A stretch of 64,000 nt of DNA from Deltaproteobacteria bacterium. GTDB taxonomy: Bacteria > Myxococcota_A > UBA9160 > UBA4427. The stretch is from NCBI GenBank assembly GCA_029261835.1, contig JAJDAO010000055.1, forward strand, positions 62,001 to 126,000, read 5' to 3'. The notes beneath the pieces are model-generated. The model made no database searches, was not told the DNA's origin, and worked only from the letters and a program-made list of their open reading frames with translations. The position numbers and the translations under genes were made by a program. Of this stretch, positions 53,762 through 62,139 are shown piece after piece. Numbering within the stretch: position 1 is the first letter of the stretch; the number at the start of each line of letters is the position of its first letter.

Positions 53762-54808
53762 ATGGCGGGTCCCGATCGGGAGTTCCCCTTGGAGAACGAC
53801 GAAGCCACGCTCGAACGAGCGCAGCAGCAGATCCTCGTCTGCCAGGACAGCCAGGCCCTCAAGGCGGTCGAACGCGAGTATCTGGGCAAGAAGGGCGTCG
53901 TGGCGAGGCTGTTGGCGTCGATCCCGCAGCTTGCGCCAGAGCAGCGGCCCCAGGCGGGGAAGACTGCGAACCAGATCAAGCAGGCAGTTGCGCAGGCGAT
54001 CGAGGCGCGCCAGCGAGCGCTGGATGCCGCCACTCTCGAGGCCGAACGCAGCGGAGCCGGCTTCGATGCGAGCCTGCCGCCGGCGCGAGCGCTGCGCGGC
54101 TCACTCCACCCCCTTACGCAGGTCACGCGAGAACTCGAGGATCTCTTCCAGTCGATGGGCTACCAGGTCTTGGACGGCCCGGAGGTGGAACTCGACTACT
54201 ACAACTTCGAGGCGCTCAACATCCCGGCCGACCACCCCGCCCGCGACTCCCAGGACACGTTCTACTGCGACGAGCAGGGACATTTCGTGATGCGCACCCA
54301 CACCTCGCCCGTGCAGGTGCGCGCCATGGAGCGGCTGACACCGCCCTATCGGATCGTGGTGCCGGGCAAGTGCTTCCGCCAGGAAACGACCGACGCCAGC
54401 CACGACCACACCTTCCATCAGATGGAGGGTCTCGTCGTGGGAGTCGACATCTCGGTCGCACATCTGATCGGCGCGATGAAGACCCTGCTGCGCGGGATCT
54501 TCAAACGAGACCTCGAGATCCGGCTGCGCCCCGGCTTCTTCCCCTTCGTGGAGCCCGGCTTCGAACTCGATGCACGCTGCCCGTTCTGCCAGGCGGGCTG
54601 CAGCGTCTGCAAGCGAACCACGTGGATCGAGCTGCTGCCGTGCGGCCTGGTCCACCCGAACGTGCTGCGCGCCGGCGGCCTCGACCCGGAGCAGTGGAGC
54701 GGCTTCGCCTTCGGCCTGGGGCTCTCACGCCTGGTCATGCTGCGGCACGGCATCGACGACATCCGCCACCTGCTGGCCGGGGATGTGCGCTTCTTGGAGC
54801 AGTTCTGA
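53762..54808 (+). CDS. pheS: Phenylalanine-tRNA ligase alpha subunit
   Basis: A 348-residue class II aminoacyl-tRNA synthetase subunit. The N-terminal coiled-coil region contains YLGKKGVVARLLASI. The catalytic core has HPLTQVTRELEDLF, motif 2 FRQETTDASHDHTFHQMEG and motif 3 GLGLSRLVMLRHGIDDIR. Its TGA stop overlaps the ATG of pheT by one base (TGATG). ATG 53762 is used; TTG 53791 would also give a family-like N-terminus. It forms the alpha2-beta2 enzyme that charges tRNA-Phe. Confidence 0.96.
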   Translation: MAGPDREFPLENDEATLERAQQQILVCQDSQALKAVEREYLGKKGVVARLLASIPQLAPEQRPQAGKTANQIKQAVAQAIEARQRALDAATLEAERSGAGFDASLPPARALRGSLHPLTQVTRELEDLFQSMGYQVLDGPEVELDYYNFEALNIPADHPARDSQDTFYCDEQGHFVMRTHTSPVQVRAMERLTPPYRIVVPGKCFRQETTDASHDHTFHQMEGLVVGVDISVAHLIGAMKTLLRGIFKRDLEIRLRPGFFPFVEPGFELDARCPFCQAGCSVCKRTTWIELLPCGLVHPNVLRAGGLDPEQWSGFAFGLGLSRLVMLRHGIDDIRHLLAGDVRFLEQF

Positions 54809-57234
54809 TGTACGTCTCCTACCGCTGGCTCGGGCGTCACGTCGACCTCTCTGGCATCTCACCGCAACAGCTGTGCGAGGACCTCACGCTGTCCACGGCC
54901 GAGGTGGAGGGACTCGAGCGCTTCGCGCCGCACCTGAGCGATGTCGTCGTGGGGCACGTCAAGGATCGGCAGCAGCACCCCGACGCCGACAAGCTGAGCG
55001 TCTGCCAGGTCGAGCTCGGCGACGGGGATGCGCTGACGATCGTGTGCGGAGCACCCAATGTCGCGCAGGGGCAGCGGGTGGCGGTCGCCAGACCGGGCAC
55101 CGTGCTGCCCGGTGACTTCAAGATCAAGAAGTCGAAGATCCGTGGTGTTCCGTCGCACGGCATGATCTGCTCGATCCGCGAGCTCGACCTCGGCGACGAG
55201 CACGAGGGGATCTGGGTGTTGCCCGAGCAGTCCGCGATCGGCCGACCAGTCGACGAGGCCCTCGGGATTGAAGACTGGGTGATCGAGATCGATAACAAGT
55301 CACTCACCCACCGCCCCGATCTGTGGGGGCACCGCGGCATCGCGGCGGAGCTGGCGGCCATCTACTCGCGAGCGCTCGAGCCGCTCCAGGCCGAGATGCC
55401 GCGAAGCGGCGGCGATCCGGCGTTCCCGCTTCGAATCGAGTCGGCGAGCTGCTCGCGCTACATCGCTCTGCCTATCGACGGTGCGCGCCCCCTGCCCTCC
55501 CCCGACTGGCTGCGCTGGCTCCTGCTGGCCGTCGGGCAGCGTCCACTCGACCAGATCGTCGATCTCTCGAACTTCGTCATGCTCGATATCGGGCAGCCCA
55601 ATCACACCTTCGATCGAGGGCGGCTGGCGAGCCAGGGGATCGTGGTGCGCAACGCCCGCGAAGGCGAGCGCATGCGAACGCTGGACGCCGAGGAACGGAG
55701 CCTGCTGGCGAGCGATCTGCTGATCTGCTCGGGCGATGAGCCGGTCGCACTGGCCGGCATCATGGGAGGCGAGGGGTCAAAGGTCGCCGATGACACGAGC
55801 CAGCTCCTGCTCGAGGTTGCGGCCTTCGACCCGGTCGCGATTCGCCGCACATCGGCTCGCCTCGGCCTGCGAACCGAGTCATCGGCCCGCTTCGAGAAGA
55901 GCCTCGACCCCACTCTTCCGCTGCTGGCCGCGGGCCACTTCGCGCGACTGCTCCAGACGCTGCAGCCCGAAGTGAGCTTCCCCGCAGCTCCGAGCGACGC
56001 CGGTGACTGGCGAGACCCCGCGCACGAGATCGCGCTGCGAACCGATCGGGTTCGCCGAGCGCTGGGCAAGGAGCTGGAGGACGGCGAGATCGCTGCCATC
56101 CTCGGACGGCTCGGCTTCGGCGTGCGGCCGCACGCGAACGGCTTCATGGTCTCGGTCCCATCCGCTCGGGCGACCAAGGACATCACCATCGAGCAGGATC
56201 TCGTGGAGGAGGTCGGCCGCATCCACCGCTACGGCAACTTGCCGGAGCGCAGCATGTCGAGTGTGATCGCCCCCCCGCCGCCGGACGAACGCCGGCTTCT
56301 CGTGCGCGGCATCCAGGATCGGCTGGCGGGTGGTGCGCGCTTCCACGAGGTACTGAGCTACTCCTTCATCAGCGACGACATGCTCGAGAGGGTGGGGATG
56401 AGCGGGCTCGCACACGTTCGCATCATCAATCCCGTCGTGCAGGGACAGGACAAGGTGCGGCGCTCGGTTCTGCCCAGCCTGCTGACGAACCTCGAGGGCA
56501 ACCGGCGACAGCGTGACGACGTCCGCCTGTTCGAGATCGGCAAGGGATACCGCCCCGAGCAGCCCAGCGAGCGGGGTGAGCCGCAAGAGCTGCACCTGCT
56601 GGGCCTCGTGTGGGCGACCCCGCCCGCGGCCAAGCACGCGCGCTTCGACGACGATCGACTTGCGCAGCTCTACGGCGTGATCACGGACCTGATCGACTCG
56701 CTCGATCTCGAGCCACCCGACTGGGAGGGCAAGCGACCGCTACCGAGCTGGCTGCACCCGGCCAAGTCGCGCACCGCAAGCTGGCTGCAGGAGGACAAGC
56801 CCGCCATTGTGCTGGGCGAGCTCGAGCCCGGGCTGACGCGCGCTCTGGGCCTGAGCGATGACCTCGCCAGCGATGTGGCGGTGGCCGAGATCTCGCTCGA
56901 CGCCCTGCTCTCGGCCCCGCGCCGCAGCGGTCGCTACCAGCCGATCGCCCGCTTCCCGGGCATCAAGCTGGACGTAGCGGTCTCGCTGACCGACGAGACA
57001 CCGGCCAAGGCCGTGCTCGACGCGATCGAGCAGGCGGGCAAGGGGGTGGTCGCCGATGCGGAGCTCTTCGACGTCTACCGCGGAGACAACATCGGCGCTG
57101 GCCGAAAGTCGTTGGCCTATCACGTTCTGCTGCAGTCGCAGAGCAAGACGCTGACCGACAAGGATGAGCAGAAGTTCCTGCGGCGCTTCGAGCAACTCGT
57201 CGCCAAGCTCGGAGGCGAGCTGCGCAAGGGCTGA
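54808..57234 (+). CDS. pheT: Phenylalanine-tRNA ligase beta subunit
   Basis: The 808-residue product starts MYVSYRWLGRHVDLS and carries the OB-fold tRNA-binding domain (about residues 39-150, VCGAPNVAQGQRVAVARPG), the editing B3/B4 domain (LDIGQPNHTFDRG), the B5 domain (EQDLVEEVGRIHRYG) and a C-terminal ferredoxin-like anticodon-binding domain (FPGIKLDVAVSL). Its start overlaps the pheS stop, so the subunits are translationally coupled. The frame is open far upstream through pheS, but that stretch is only a shadow. The usual infC-rpmI-rplT genes are not upstream and ihfA is not downstream. Confidence 0.96.
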   Translation: MYVSYRWLGRHVDLSGISPQQLCEDLTLSTAEVEGLERFAPHLSDVVVGHVKDRQQHPDADKLSVCQVELGDGDALTIVCGAPNVAQGQRVAVARPGTVLPGDFKIKKSKIRGVPSHGMICSIRELDLGDEHEGIWVLPEQSAIGRPVDEALGIEDWVIEIDNKSLTHRPDLWGHRGIAAELAAIYSRALEPLQAEMPRSGGDPAFPLRIESASCSRYIALPIDGARPLPSPDWLRWLLLAVGQRPLDQIVDLSNFVMLDIGQPNHTFDRGRLASQGIVVRNAREGERMRTLDAEERSLLASDLLICSGDEPVALAGIMGGEGSKVADDTSQLLLEVAAFDPVAIRRTSARLGLRTESSARFEKSLDPTLPLLAAGHFARLLQTLQPEVSFPAAPSDAGDWRDPAHEIALRTDRVRRALGKELEDGEIAAILGRLGFGVRPHANGFMVSVPSARATKDITIEQDLVEEVGRIHRYGNLPERSMSSVIAPPPPDERRLLVRGIQDRLAGGARFHEVLSYSFISDDMLERVGMSGLAHVRIINPVVQGQDKVRRSVLPSLLTNLEGNRRQRDDVRLFEIGKGYRPEQPSERGEPQELHLLGLVWATPPAAKHARFDDDRLAQLYGVITDLIDSLDLEPPDWEGKRPLPSWLHPAKSRTASWLQEDKPAIVLGELEPGLTRALGLSDDLASDVAVAEISLDALLSAPRRSGRYQPIARFPGIKLDVAVSLTDETPAKAVLDAIEQAGKGVVADAELFDVYRGDNIGAGRKSLAYHVLLQSQSKTLTDKDEQKFLRRFEQLVAKLGGELRKG

Positions 57235-57270
57235 CGGTCCCGCCCTCGCTGGCCTCGCGGTTCCGGGCGA

Positions 57271-57287
57271 GTGCGCTAAGAGCGCAC
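57271..57287. terminator. Hairpin between convergent pheT and DUF458 genes
   Basis: GTGCGCT-AAG-AGCGCAC is a perfect 7-bp stem with a 3-base loop, 36 bp after pheT and overlapping the stop of the convergent gene. A moderately T-rich stretch follows on the + side. It could serve both directions. Confidence 0.35.
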
Positions 57288-57797
57288 CCGGTTGTGCTTG
57301 TTCTTGACGGCGAAGTCGGCGACGTGGGAGGCGCACCAGGCATCCGGCTTGACGAGCACCGGGAAGCCGCTGCCGGCCACCATGCCTGCCAGCTGCTTCA
57401 CGTAGTCACTCGAGTCGTAGCGGGTATCGGGATTCGCATCGACGTGGACCCAGATCCGCTTGCGTTCGAGCGGCAGATCGAATTCTTCGTTCATGCGCAT
57501 CGCCAGCTCGAGGCTGTACCAGGTCTCGGCCGAGAGCTTTTCGAAGAGCGAGATCTCTCTGCGATCGAAGCGACGCGTGTAGAAGACGCGACCTCCCTTG
57601 CCCGGATTGAGGACACAGACCACGGTGACGAACTCCATGCGCCGGTACGACTTCTGCGCATCGGTCCCGATGTGGACGACGCGACCCAGCCGCATCAGCT
57701 GCTCGACGGTGCTCATCATGTCGAGCACCTCCACGCCGCTGAGCGTCCACCACCTGCCGTCCGCCCTCACATTCGCACGCCGGTTGGCCCGCCTCAT
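57276..57797 (-). CDS. YkuK/DUF458-like RNase H-fold protein
   Basis: A 173-residue protein with VVHIGTDAQKSYRRMEFVTVV, the IGTDSQ-type strand that starts the RNase H-like fold of the YkuK/DUF458 family. GGRVFYTRR and IWVHVDANPDTRYDSSDYVK follow with further acidic residues. The acidic residues of the RNase H site (TDAQ, DANPD) are retained, so a nuclease role is possible but not shown. The start is uncertain: ATG 57797 gives a basic leader, while ATGs about 26 residues further in (MMSTVEQL) are alternatives. Confidence 0.7.
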   Translation of the reverse strand: MRRANRRANVRADGRWWTLSGVEVLDMMSTVEQLMRLGRVVHIGTDAQKSYRRMEFVTVVCVLNPGKGGRVFYTRRFDRREISLFEKLSAETWYSLELAMRMNEEFDLPLERKRIWVHVDANPDTRYDSSDYVKQLAGMVAGSGFPVLVKPDAWCASHVADFAVKNKHNRVRS

Positions 57798-57995
57798 GTC
57801 TGCTGCTCCGATCCGGATTCGCCGCTCAGATGCGCGTTCTGAAGCTTCATCCTCCTACGCTTGCGTCTCGATTCTCTCTTCCCTCGTTCGATTTCGACCG
57901 CACGCGAGTCTTGCCTTGAGCTCGAGGTGATACAAAGTAGCCGTTCATGTCGCGAAAGCCCGCGGCGTCGCATTCTCGCGTCCCGGGCGGTGACC

Positions 57996-58832
57996 TCAGG
58001 AGAAGCGCATCCTCCCCTGGTCGATCACCACGGCCTCGTCCTGGTTTCGCGTCTGGAAGACACACTCCGTGCCCTCCACCCACATGCTGATCGTGAGTGA
58101 GTCGCCCGGGTAGACGGGCTTGGAGAAACGGCCTGCCATCGACTTGAAGCGCGTGGGATCGCCCGCACAGAGCGTGTTGAGCAGCGCGCGACCGGTGAAG
58201 CCGTAGCTGCAAAGGCCGTGCAGAATCGGCCGGTCGAAGCCGCCCAGCTTGGCGAAAGCGGGGTCCGAGTGCAGCGGGTTGCGATCACCGGAAAGGCGGT
58301 AGAGCAGCGCCTGGTCCCGCCCGGTCTGATACGAGACCGCGTGATCGGGTGCGCGGCTCGGCGCCTCGAGCTTGGCCGTGGGGCCTCTTTCGCCGCCGAA
58401 CCCCCCTTCGCCTCGCAGGACGGCCGACATGCGCGTCTTGAAGAGCGGCTCACCCGTCGAGACCAGCACCGACTCCGACTCCAGCTCGACCACCGCGTGC
58501 TTGCCCTTGTCCCAGACGGCCACACACCGCCCGGTGCTCTCGATCTCGCCTTCGGTCGGGATCTCACCGCACAGCTCGATCCCCTCCTCGCCGTGCACCA
58601 GCATCGCCGGGTTGAACGAGCCGATCTTGTCGAATGGAGCACCGCCTCCGCCGATGATCACGGCGAAGGTCGGCAGCACGCGCTGCTGGATGTCCTGGCT
58701 GTTCTCCGTGGTGAAAGCGAGCTCGTCGCATCCCGCACCTACGCCAACGGCGTACAAGAGCGCGTCCTTTGAATTCCACGAGCGCCGTACGGGCTCACCG
58801 GTCATCCCGACTGCGTTGGGATCGATGGGCAT
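57996..58832 (-). CDS. MaoC-family double hotdog enoyl-CoA hydratase
   Basis: A 278-residue protein with two hotdog repeats. The C-terminal one carries YRLSGDRNPLHSDPAFAK and GGFDRPILHGLCSYGF, the (R)-hydratase motif in which Asp and His activate water. The size and arrangement match eukaryotic-type MFE-2 hydratase domains and their stand-alone bacterial homologues. It should hydrate trans-2-enoyl-CoA to (R)-3-hydroxyacyl-CoA. An AAAGGA ribosome binding site precedes ATG 58832. It complements the acyl-CoA dehydrogenase pair encoded 6 kb away. Confidence 0.88.
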   Translation of the reverse strand: MPIDPNAVGMTGEPVRRSWNSKDALLYAVGVGAGCDELAFTTENSQDIQQRVLPTFAVIIGGGGAPFDKIGSFNPAMLVHGEEGIELCGEIPTEGEIESTGRCVAVWDKGKHAVVELESESVLVSTGEPLFKTRMSAVLRGEGGFGGERGPTAKLEAPSRAPDHAVSYQTGRDQALLYRLSGDRNPLHSDPAFAKLGGFDRPILHGLCSYGFTGRALLNTLCAGDPTRFKSMAGRFSKPVYPGDSLTISMWVEGTECVFQTRNQDEAVVIDQGRMRFS

Positions 58833-59176
58833 GGTCGTCCTTTCTGTCGCTTGCGTCCCCGACTGTTCCGGTTCGGCCCGCGCGATGCGATCACGCCGAC
58901 AAAACCGCCCGGCCCATGTTCGCAGAAGCGCGCGTAGCCGGCGAGACCGGCGGTGCGCCGCGCTCTGCCCCGATCACGGCGCGGTCGGCGGCGACAGCGG
59001 GCGCGATCCACGACGGCGTCGCCTCGGCGGGCGGGTACACCGTGCTGCCACACCACCCCTTTGGGGGAGGCCTGCGCATCTTCTTCACCCCTCAGTCTGC
59101 CTTTCGCATTCGACTGGCCTAAGCTGAGAGACCGCCGCGCGCGGAGTCCGCCAGAGCGATCGTGGATGTGGAGAAG
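58833..59176. other. Divergent intergenic region of 344 bp
   Basis: It lies between the MaoC gene (-) and the autotransporter gene (+). I see no gene, no clear promoter boxes and no strong hairpin. Short open frames here lack ribosome binding sites and family resemblance. Confidence 0.5.
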
Positions 59177-62131
59177 ATGAAGCTGCAGACCTTGTGCCTC
59201 GGCCGAGCGAAGCCGCGAAGCCGAGCCCGACGCGTACTCCCGGCAGCGCCCGGAATTGCGGCCGCCTTCGCCGCTCTGCTCGTGCTCGCCGCAGTACGCC
59301 CCTCGCAGGCGGACTGCGCCGCCGACCCGTCAAATGATCGCGTGATCACTTGCGACAACCCCGGCACGGGCGGGTTTACTGCGGTGACCGGCGAGAACAA
59401 CTACGAAGTCACCGTCAACGACGGCGCCACTGTGGACAACGGCGGCAGCGGAGATGCCATTAAGGTCGAGAACGACAACACGATCGGAAACCGGGGCAGC
59501 ATAGACGTATCCGGCGCCGGCAACGCCGCCCTGTCCGGCCTCGACGGAAACACCGTCACCAATTACAAGGCCGGCACGATCGTCGTACAGGATAGCGGCG
59601 ACGGCATGAACTTCGAGGAGACCGCCGAGCTGAAGAACTTGGGGACGATCACCATGCAAGGCGCCGACAGCGTTGCCATGAGAGCAACGGTCGACGCGAT
59701 CCTCTGGAACGCGGTCAACGCCGATACTAGCCTGGCCACGATCACGCTGGAGGAGGCGAGAAGCGTCGGCATGAAGGCCGGCAACCTGTCGGAGCCGGAC
59801 AGCGCCGCGGAGCTGAAGAACGAGGGAACAATCAACATCGTCGGGGATGACAGCTCCGGCATGCAGGCCGGGGACGGCTGGGAGCGTGACGCCATCGGGA
59901 CGTACCGGCTGAGGAATAGACGGGGTGCCGTAATCGATGTCGGCGGAGACAACAGCCGCGGCATTGAGGCCGGCAACGGCAACGACATCGCGAATCTCGG
60001 CACCATCAACGTGACGGGTGGCGGCACAAGCGGCTCTATCGGTATCGAGACGGGCGCTGCAGGGCAAATCGAGAACAACCGGGCCACGATCGACGTCACT
60101 GGCCTGAACAGCATCGGCGTCTCGCTCGCCGGTAGCGACGGGAGCCGAGACGACATACCCGGGACCCTCGCCAATAGCGGCACGATTAGAGGTGACGACG
60201 ATACCGGCCCACTGGTGCGCTTGGGCCTGTCTGCCGGGGGCACGGGGCTAGAGAACTATGTACGCAATTTCCCAACGGGCCAGATCCTCGCCGACACGAC
60301 GACCGGTGATCGAATCGCGATTCAGGGCAGCGCCGGTGCGGATCGGATCGAGAACGCGGGCACGATCAGCGGAGATGTGCTGCTCGGAGGTGGGGACGAC
60401 CGCTTCGTCTACTACGACGGCGGCTCGCTGTCGGGTGACCTCGATGGCGGCGCAGGCAACGCCGACACCTTCGCACTGGGTGTCAGTGCAGCGGCCAGCA
60501 CCGTCGACTTCGATCAACTCCAGATCGCATCCCCGATCAGCAACTTCGAGCAGCTCGCGATCGAAACGGGCAGCATCTGGGAGCTGCGCGGTACAGCAGA
60601 CTTTGAAACGACCACCATCGAGAGCGGGGCAACTCTCACGTGGAGCGGCGGCGGTGCGGCGACGCTGACCGGCAACGTCGTATTTGAGAGCGGATCGACG
60701 CTGGACGTCCACTACGACGCAAGCCCCTCCACGTCCCCGCTCCAGGTCGACGGTGAGGCAACGCTGGCGGGGAGACTCCTGTTCACTGCCGACAGCGCGA
60801 GCGGCCTCGCGGACGGCACGGAGCTCCTGGTGCTCCACGCCGACGGCGGCCTGAACCAGTCCACGTTCGATCAGGTTGTCGGCGCGACCGCATTCCTCGA
60901 GCTGGAGCCGCGCTACGACTACAACGCGAACGACTTCAAGCTCTTCGTCCGCTTCTCCTTTGCGACCGCCGCCCTCACGTCAAACGGCCGGGCAACGGGC
61001 GCCTACCTCGATGTGCTGAACGGACTCGGGGTGACGGGCGAGCTGCGCACGCTGCTCGATGGCCTCGAGAGCCTCGATACGTCGAGCTATCGCCGTGCCC
61101 TGACCCAGCTCCATCCCGAGGCCTACGACGCCCAGGCGAGCGCCACACTCGCCCTGGGCGAGCGCTTCATGCAGCTCATGTTCGAGCGACCCGGCCACTG
61201 TATCGCAGCGCCGGGCGAGCGACGGCGCGACCCTCGCACCAACACGCCCTGCCGCGAGCGGCGCTGGGAACCCTGGTTCGCGCCGTACGGCCAGCTGCGC
61301 AGACGCGACGGCGAGAGCGGCCACATCAGCTTCCGCAACAACGGAGGCGGCTTGGTCTTCGGCGTGGATCGCCGTTTCGGCAAGCGTCTCATGCTGAGCG
61401 GAACTCTCGGAACGTCGCGTAGCATTCTGCGCGTCGGCGGTGTGGGCAAGGGCCGCCTGAGCGCGATCGATCTGGGTCTCTTCGCGGGCTACACGCGCGG
61501 CCCCCTGCAACTGTTGGGCGCCGTGAGCTACGGACACGGCTGGCACCAGAGCTATCGCAACGTGAGGATCCCCGAGCTCGTACCCAGCGGTACGAAGGGA
61601 ACCTTCAACAGCCATCGCACCAGCCTGAGACTGCACGGGGACTACGGCTTCGACCTGCGCGGCTGGCAGGTCGCACCGCTCGTCTCGCTCGACTACACAT
61701 CTCTGGTGCAATCGTCTCTCGCTGAGTCCGGTGGCGGTGCTCTCGCTCTGCTGATCGATCGGCGCAGCGATTCGATCGCAACACTCCGGACGGGCATCGA
61801 GGTCTCGACGGGCTATCACAAGACCGCCTACTGGAGGGACCTTCTCGAGATAGCGGACGGCGTCTGGCACCCCGCGCTCTCAGTGCGCTGGCGGCAGGTC
61901 TTGGCGGGCAGCGATCGCGAGATCACAGCGCGCTACGCCGGCGCCCCGGCCGCGGCCGGCTCCTTCACGGTCGATGCGCGGGCGCCGGACAGGGGCTTCG
62001 AAATCGGCGCTGGCCTCGACTTCGTGCCGAAGGCAGCCAATCGCGTCACGCTCGGCGTCCGCTACGACACCTTCCTCTGGCAGGGAATCACCAGCCACGA
62101 ACTCCGCGGAGACCTGCGCTTCAGCTTCTGA
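59177..62131 (+). CDS. Autotransporter (type Va) with beta-helical passenger
   Basis: ATG 59177 follows GGAGAAG; the GTG at 59162 is an alternative. The 984-residue protein has an extended basic signal peptide (about residues 1-46, ending RPSQADC), a passenger of about 640 residues and a C-terminal autotransporter barrel (about 705-984, ending LRFSF). The passenger has recurrent units of the form N-x-GTI-x-V-x-G-x-x-S-x-G-M/I-x-A, expected to fold as a beta-helix, as in adhesin-like autotransporters. A CIAAPGERRR...PCRE Cys pair occurs near the linker. No protease motif was seen, so an adhesive or biofilm role is more likely than an enzymatic one. Confidence 0.9.
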   Translation: MKLQTLCLGRAKPRSRARRVLPAAPGIAAAFAALLVLAAVRPSQADCAADPSNDRVITCDNPGTGGFTAVTGENNYEVTVNDGATVDNGGSGDAIKVENDNTIGNRGSIDVSGAGNAALSGLDGNTVTNYKAGTIVVQDSGDGMNFEETAELKNLGTITMQGADSVAMRATVDAILWNAVNADTSLATITLEEARSVGMKAGNLSEPDSAAELKNEGTINIVGDDSSGMQAGDGWERDAIGTYRLRNRRGAVIDVGGDNSRGIEAGNGNDIANLGTINVTGGGTSGSIGIETGAAGQIENNRATIDVTGLNSIGVSLAGSDGSRDDIPGTLANSGTIRGDDDTGPLVRLGLSAGGTGLENYVRNFPTGQILADTTTGDRIAIQGSAGADRIENAGTISGDVLLGGGDDRFVYYDGGSLSGDLDGGAGNADTFALGVSAAASTVDFDQLQIASPISNFEQLAIETGSIWELRGTADFETTTIESGATLTWSGGGAATLTGNVVFESGSTLDVHYDASPSTSPLQVDGEATLAGRLLFTADSASGLADGTELLVLHADGGLNQSTFDQVVGATAFLELEPRYDYNANDFKLFVRFSFATAALTSNGRATGAYLDVLNGLGVTGELRTLLDGLESLDTSSYRRALTQLHPEAYDAQASATLALGERFMQLMFERPGHCIAAPGERRRDPRTNTPCRERRWEPWFAPYGQLRRRDGESGHISFRNNGGGLVFGVDRRFGKRLMLSGTLGTSRSILRVGGVGKGRLSAIDLGLFAGYTRGPLQLLGAVSYGHGWHQSYRNVRIPELVPSGTKGTFNSHRTSLRLHGDYGFDLRGWQVAPLVSLDYTSLVQSSLAESGGGALALLIDRRSDSIATLRTGIEVSTGYHKTAYWRDLLEIADGVWHPALSVRWRQVLAGSDREITARYAGAPAAAGSFTVDARAPDRGFEIGAGLDFVPKAANRVTLGVRYDTFLWQGITSHELRGDLRFSF

Positions 62132-62139
62132 CGCAGTTC

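Noticed and set aside
53140..54807. Long N-terminal extension of pheT through pheS and the HNH gene
   Set aside because: The frame is open only because of G+C-rich codon bias. PheT has its family-typical start at 54808, coupled to the pheS stop.
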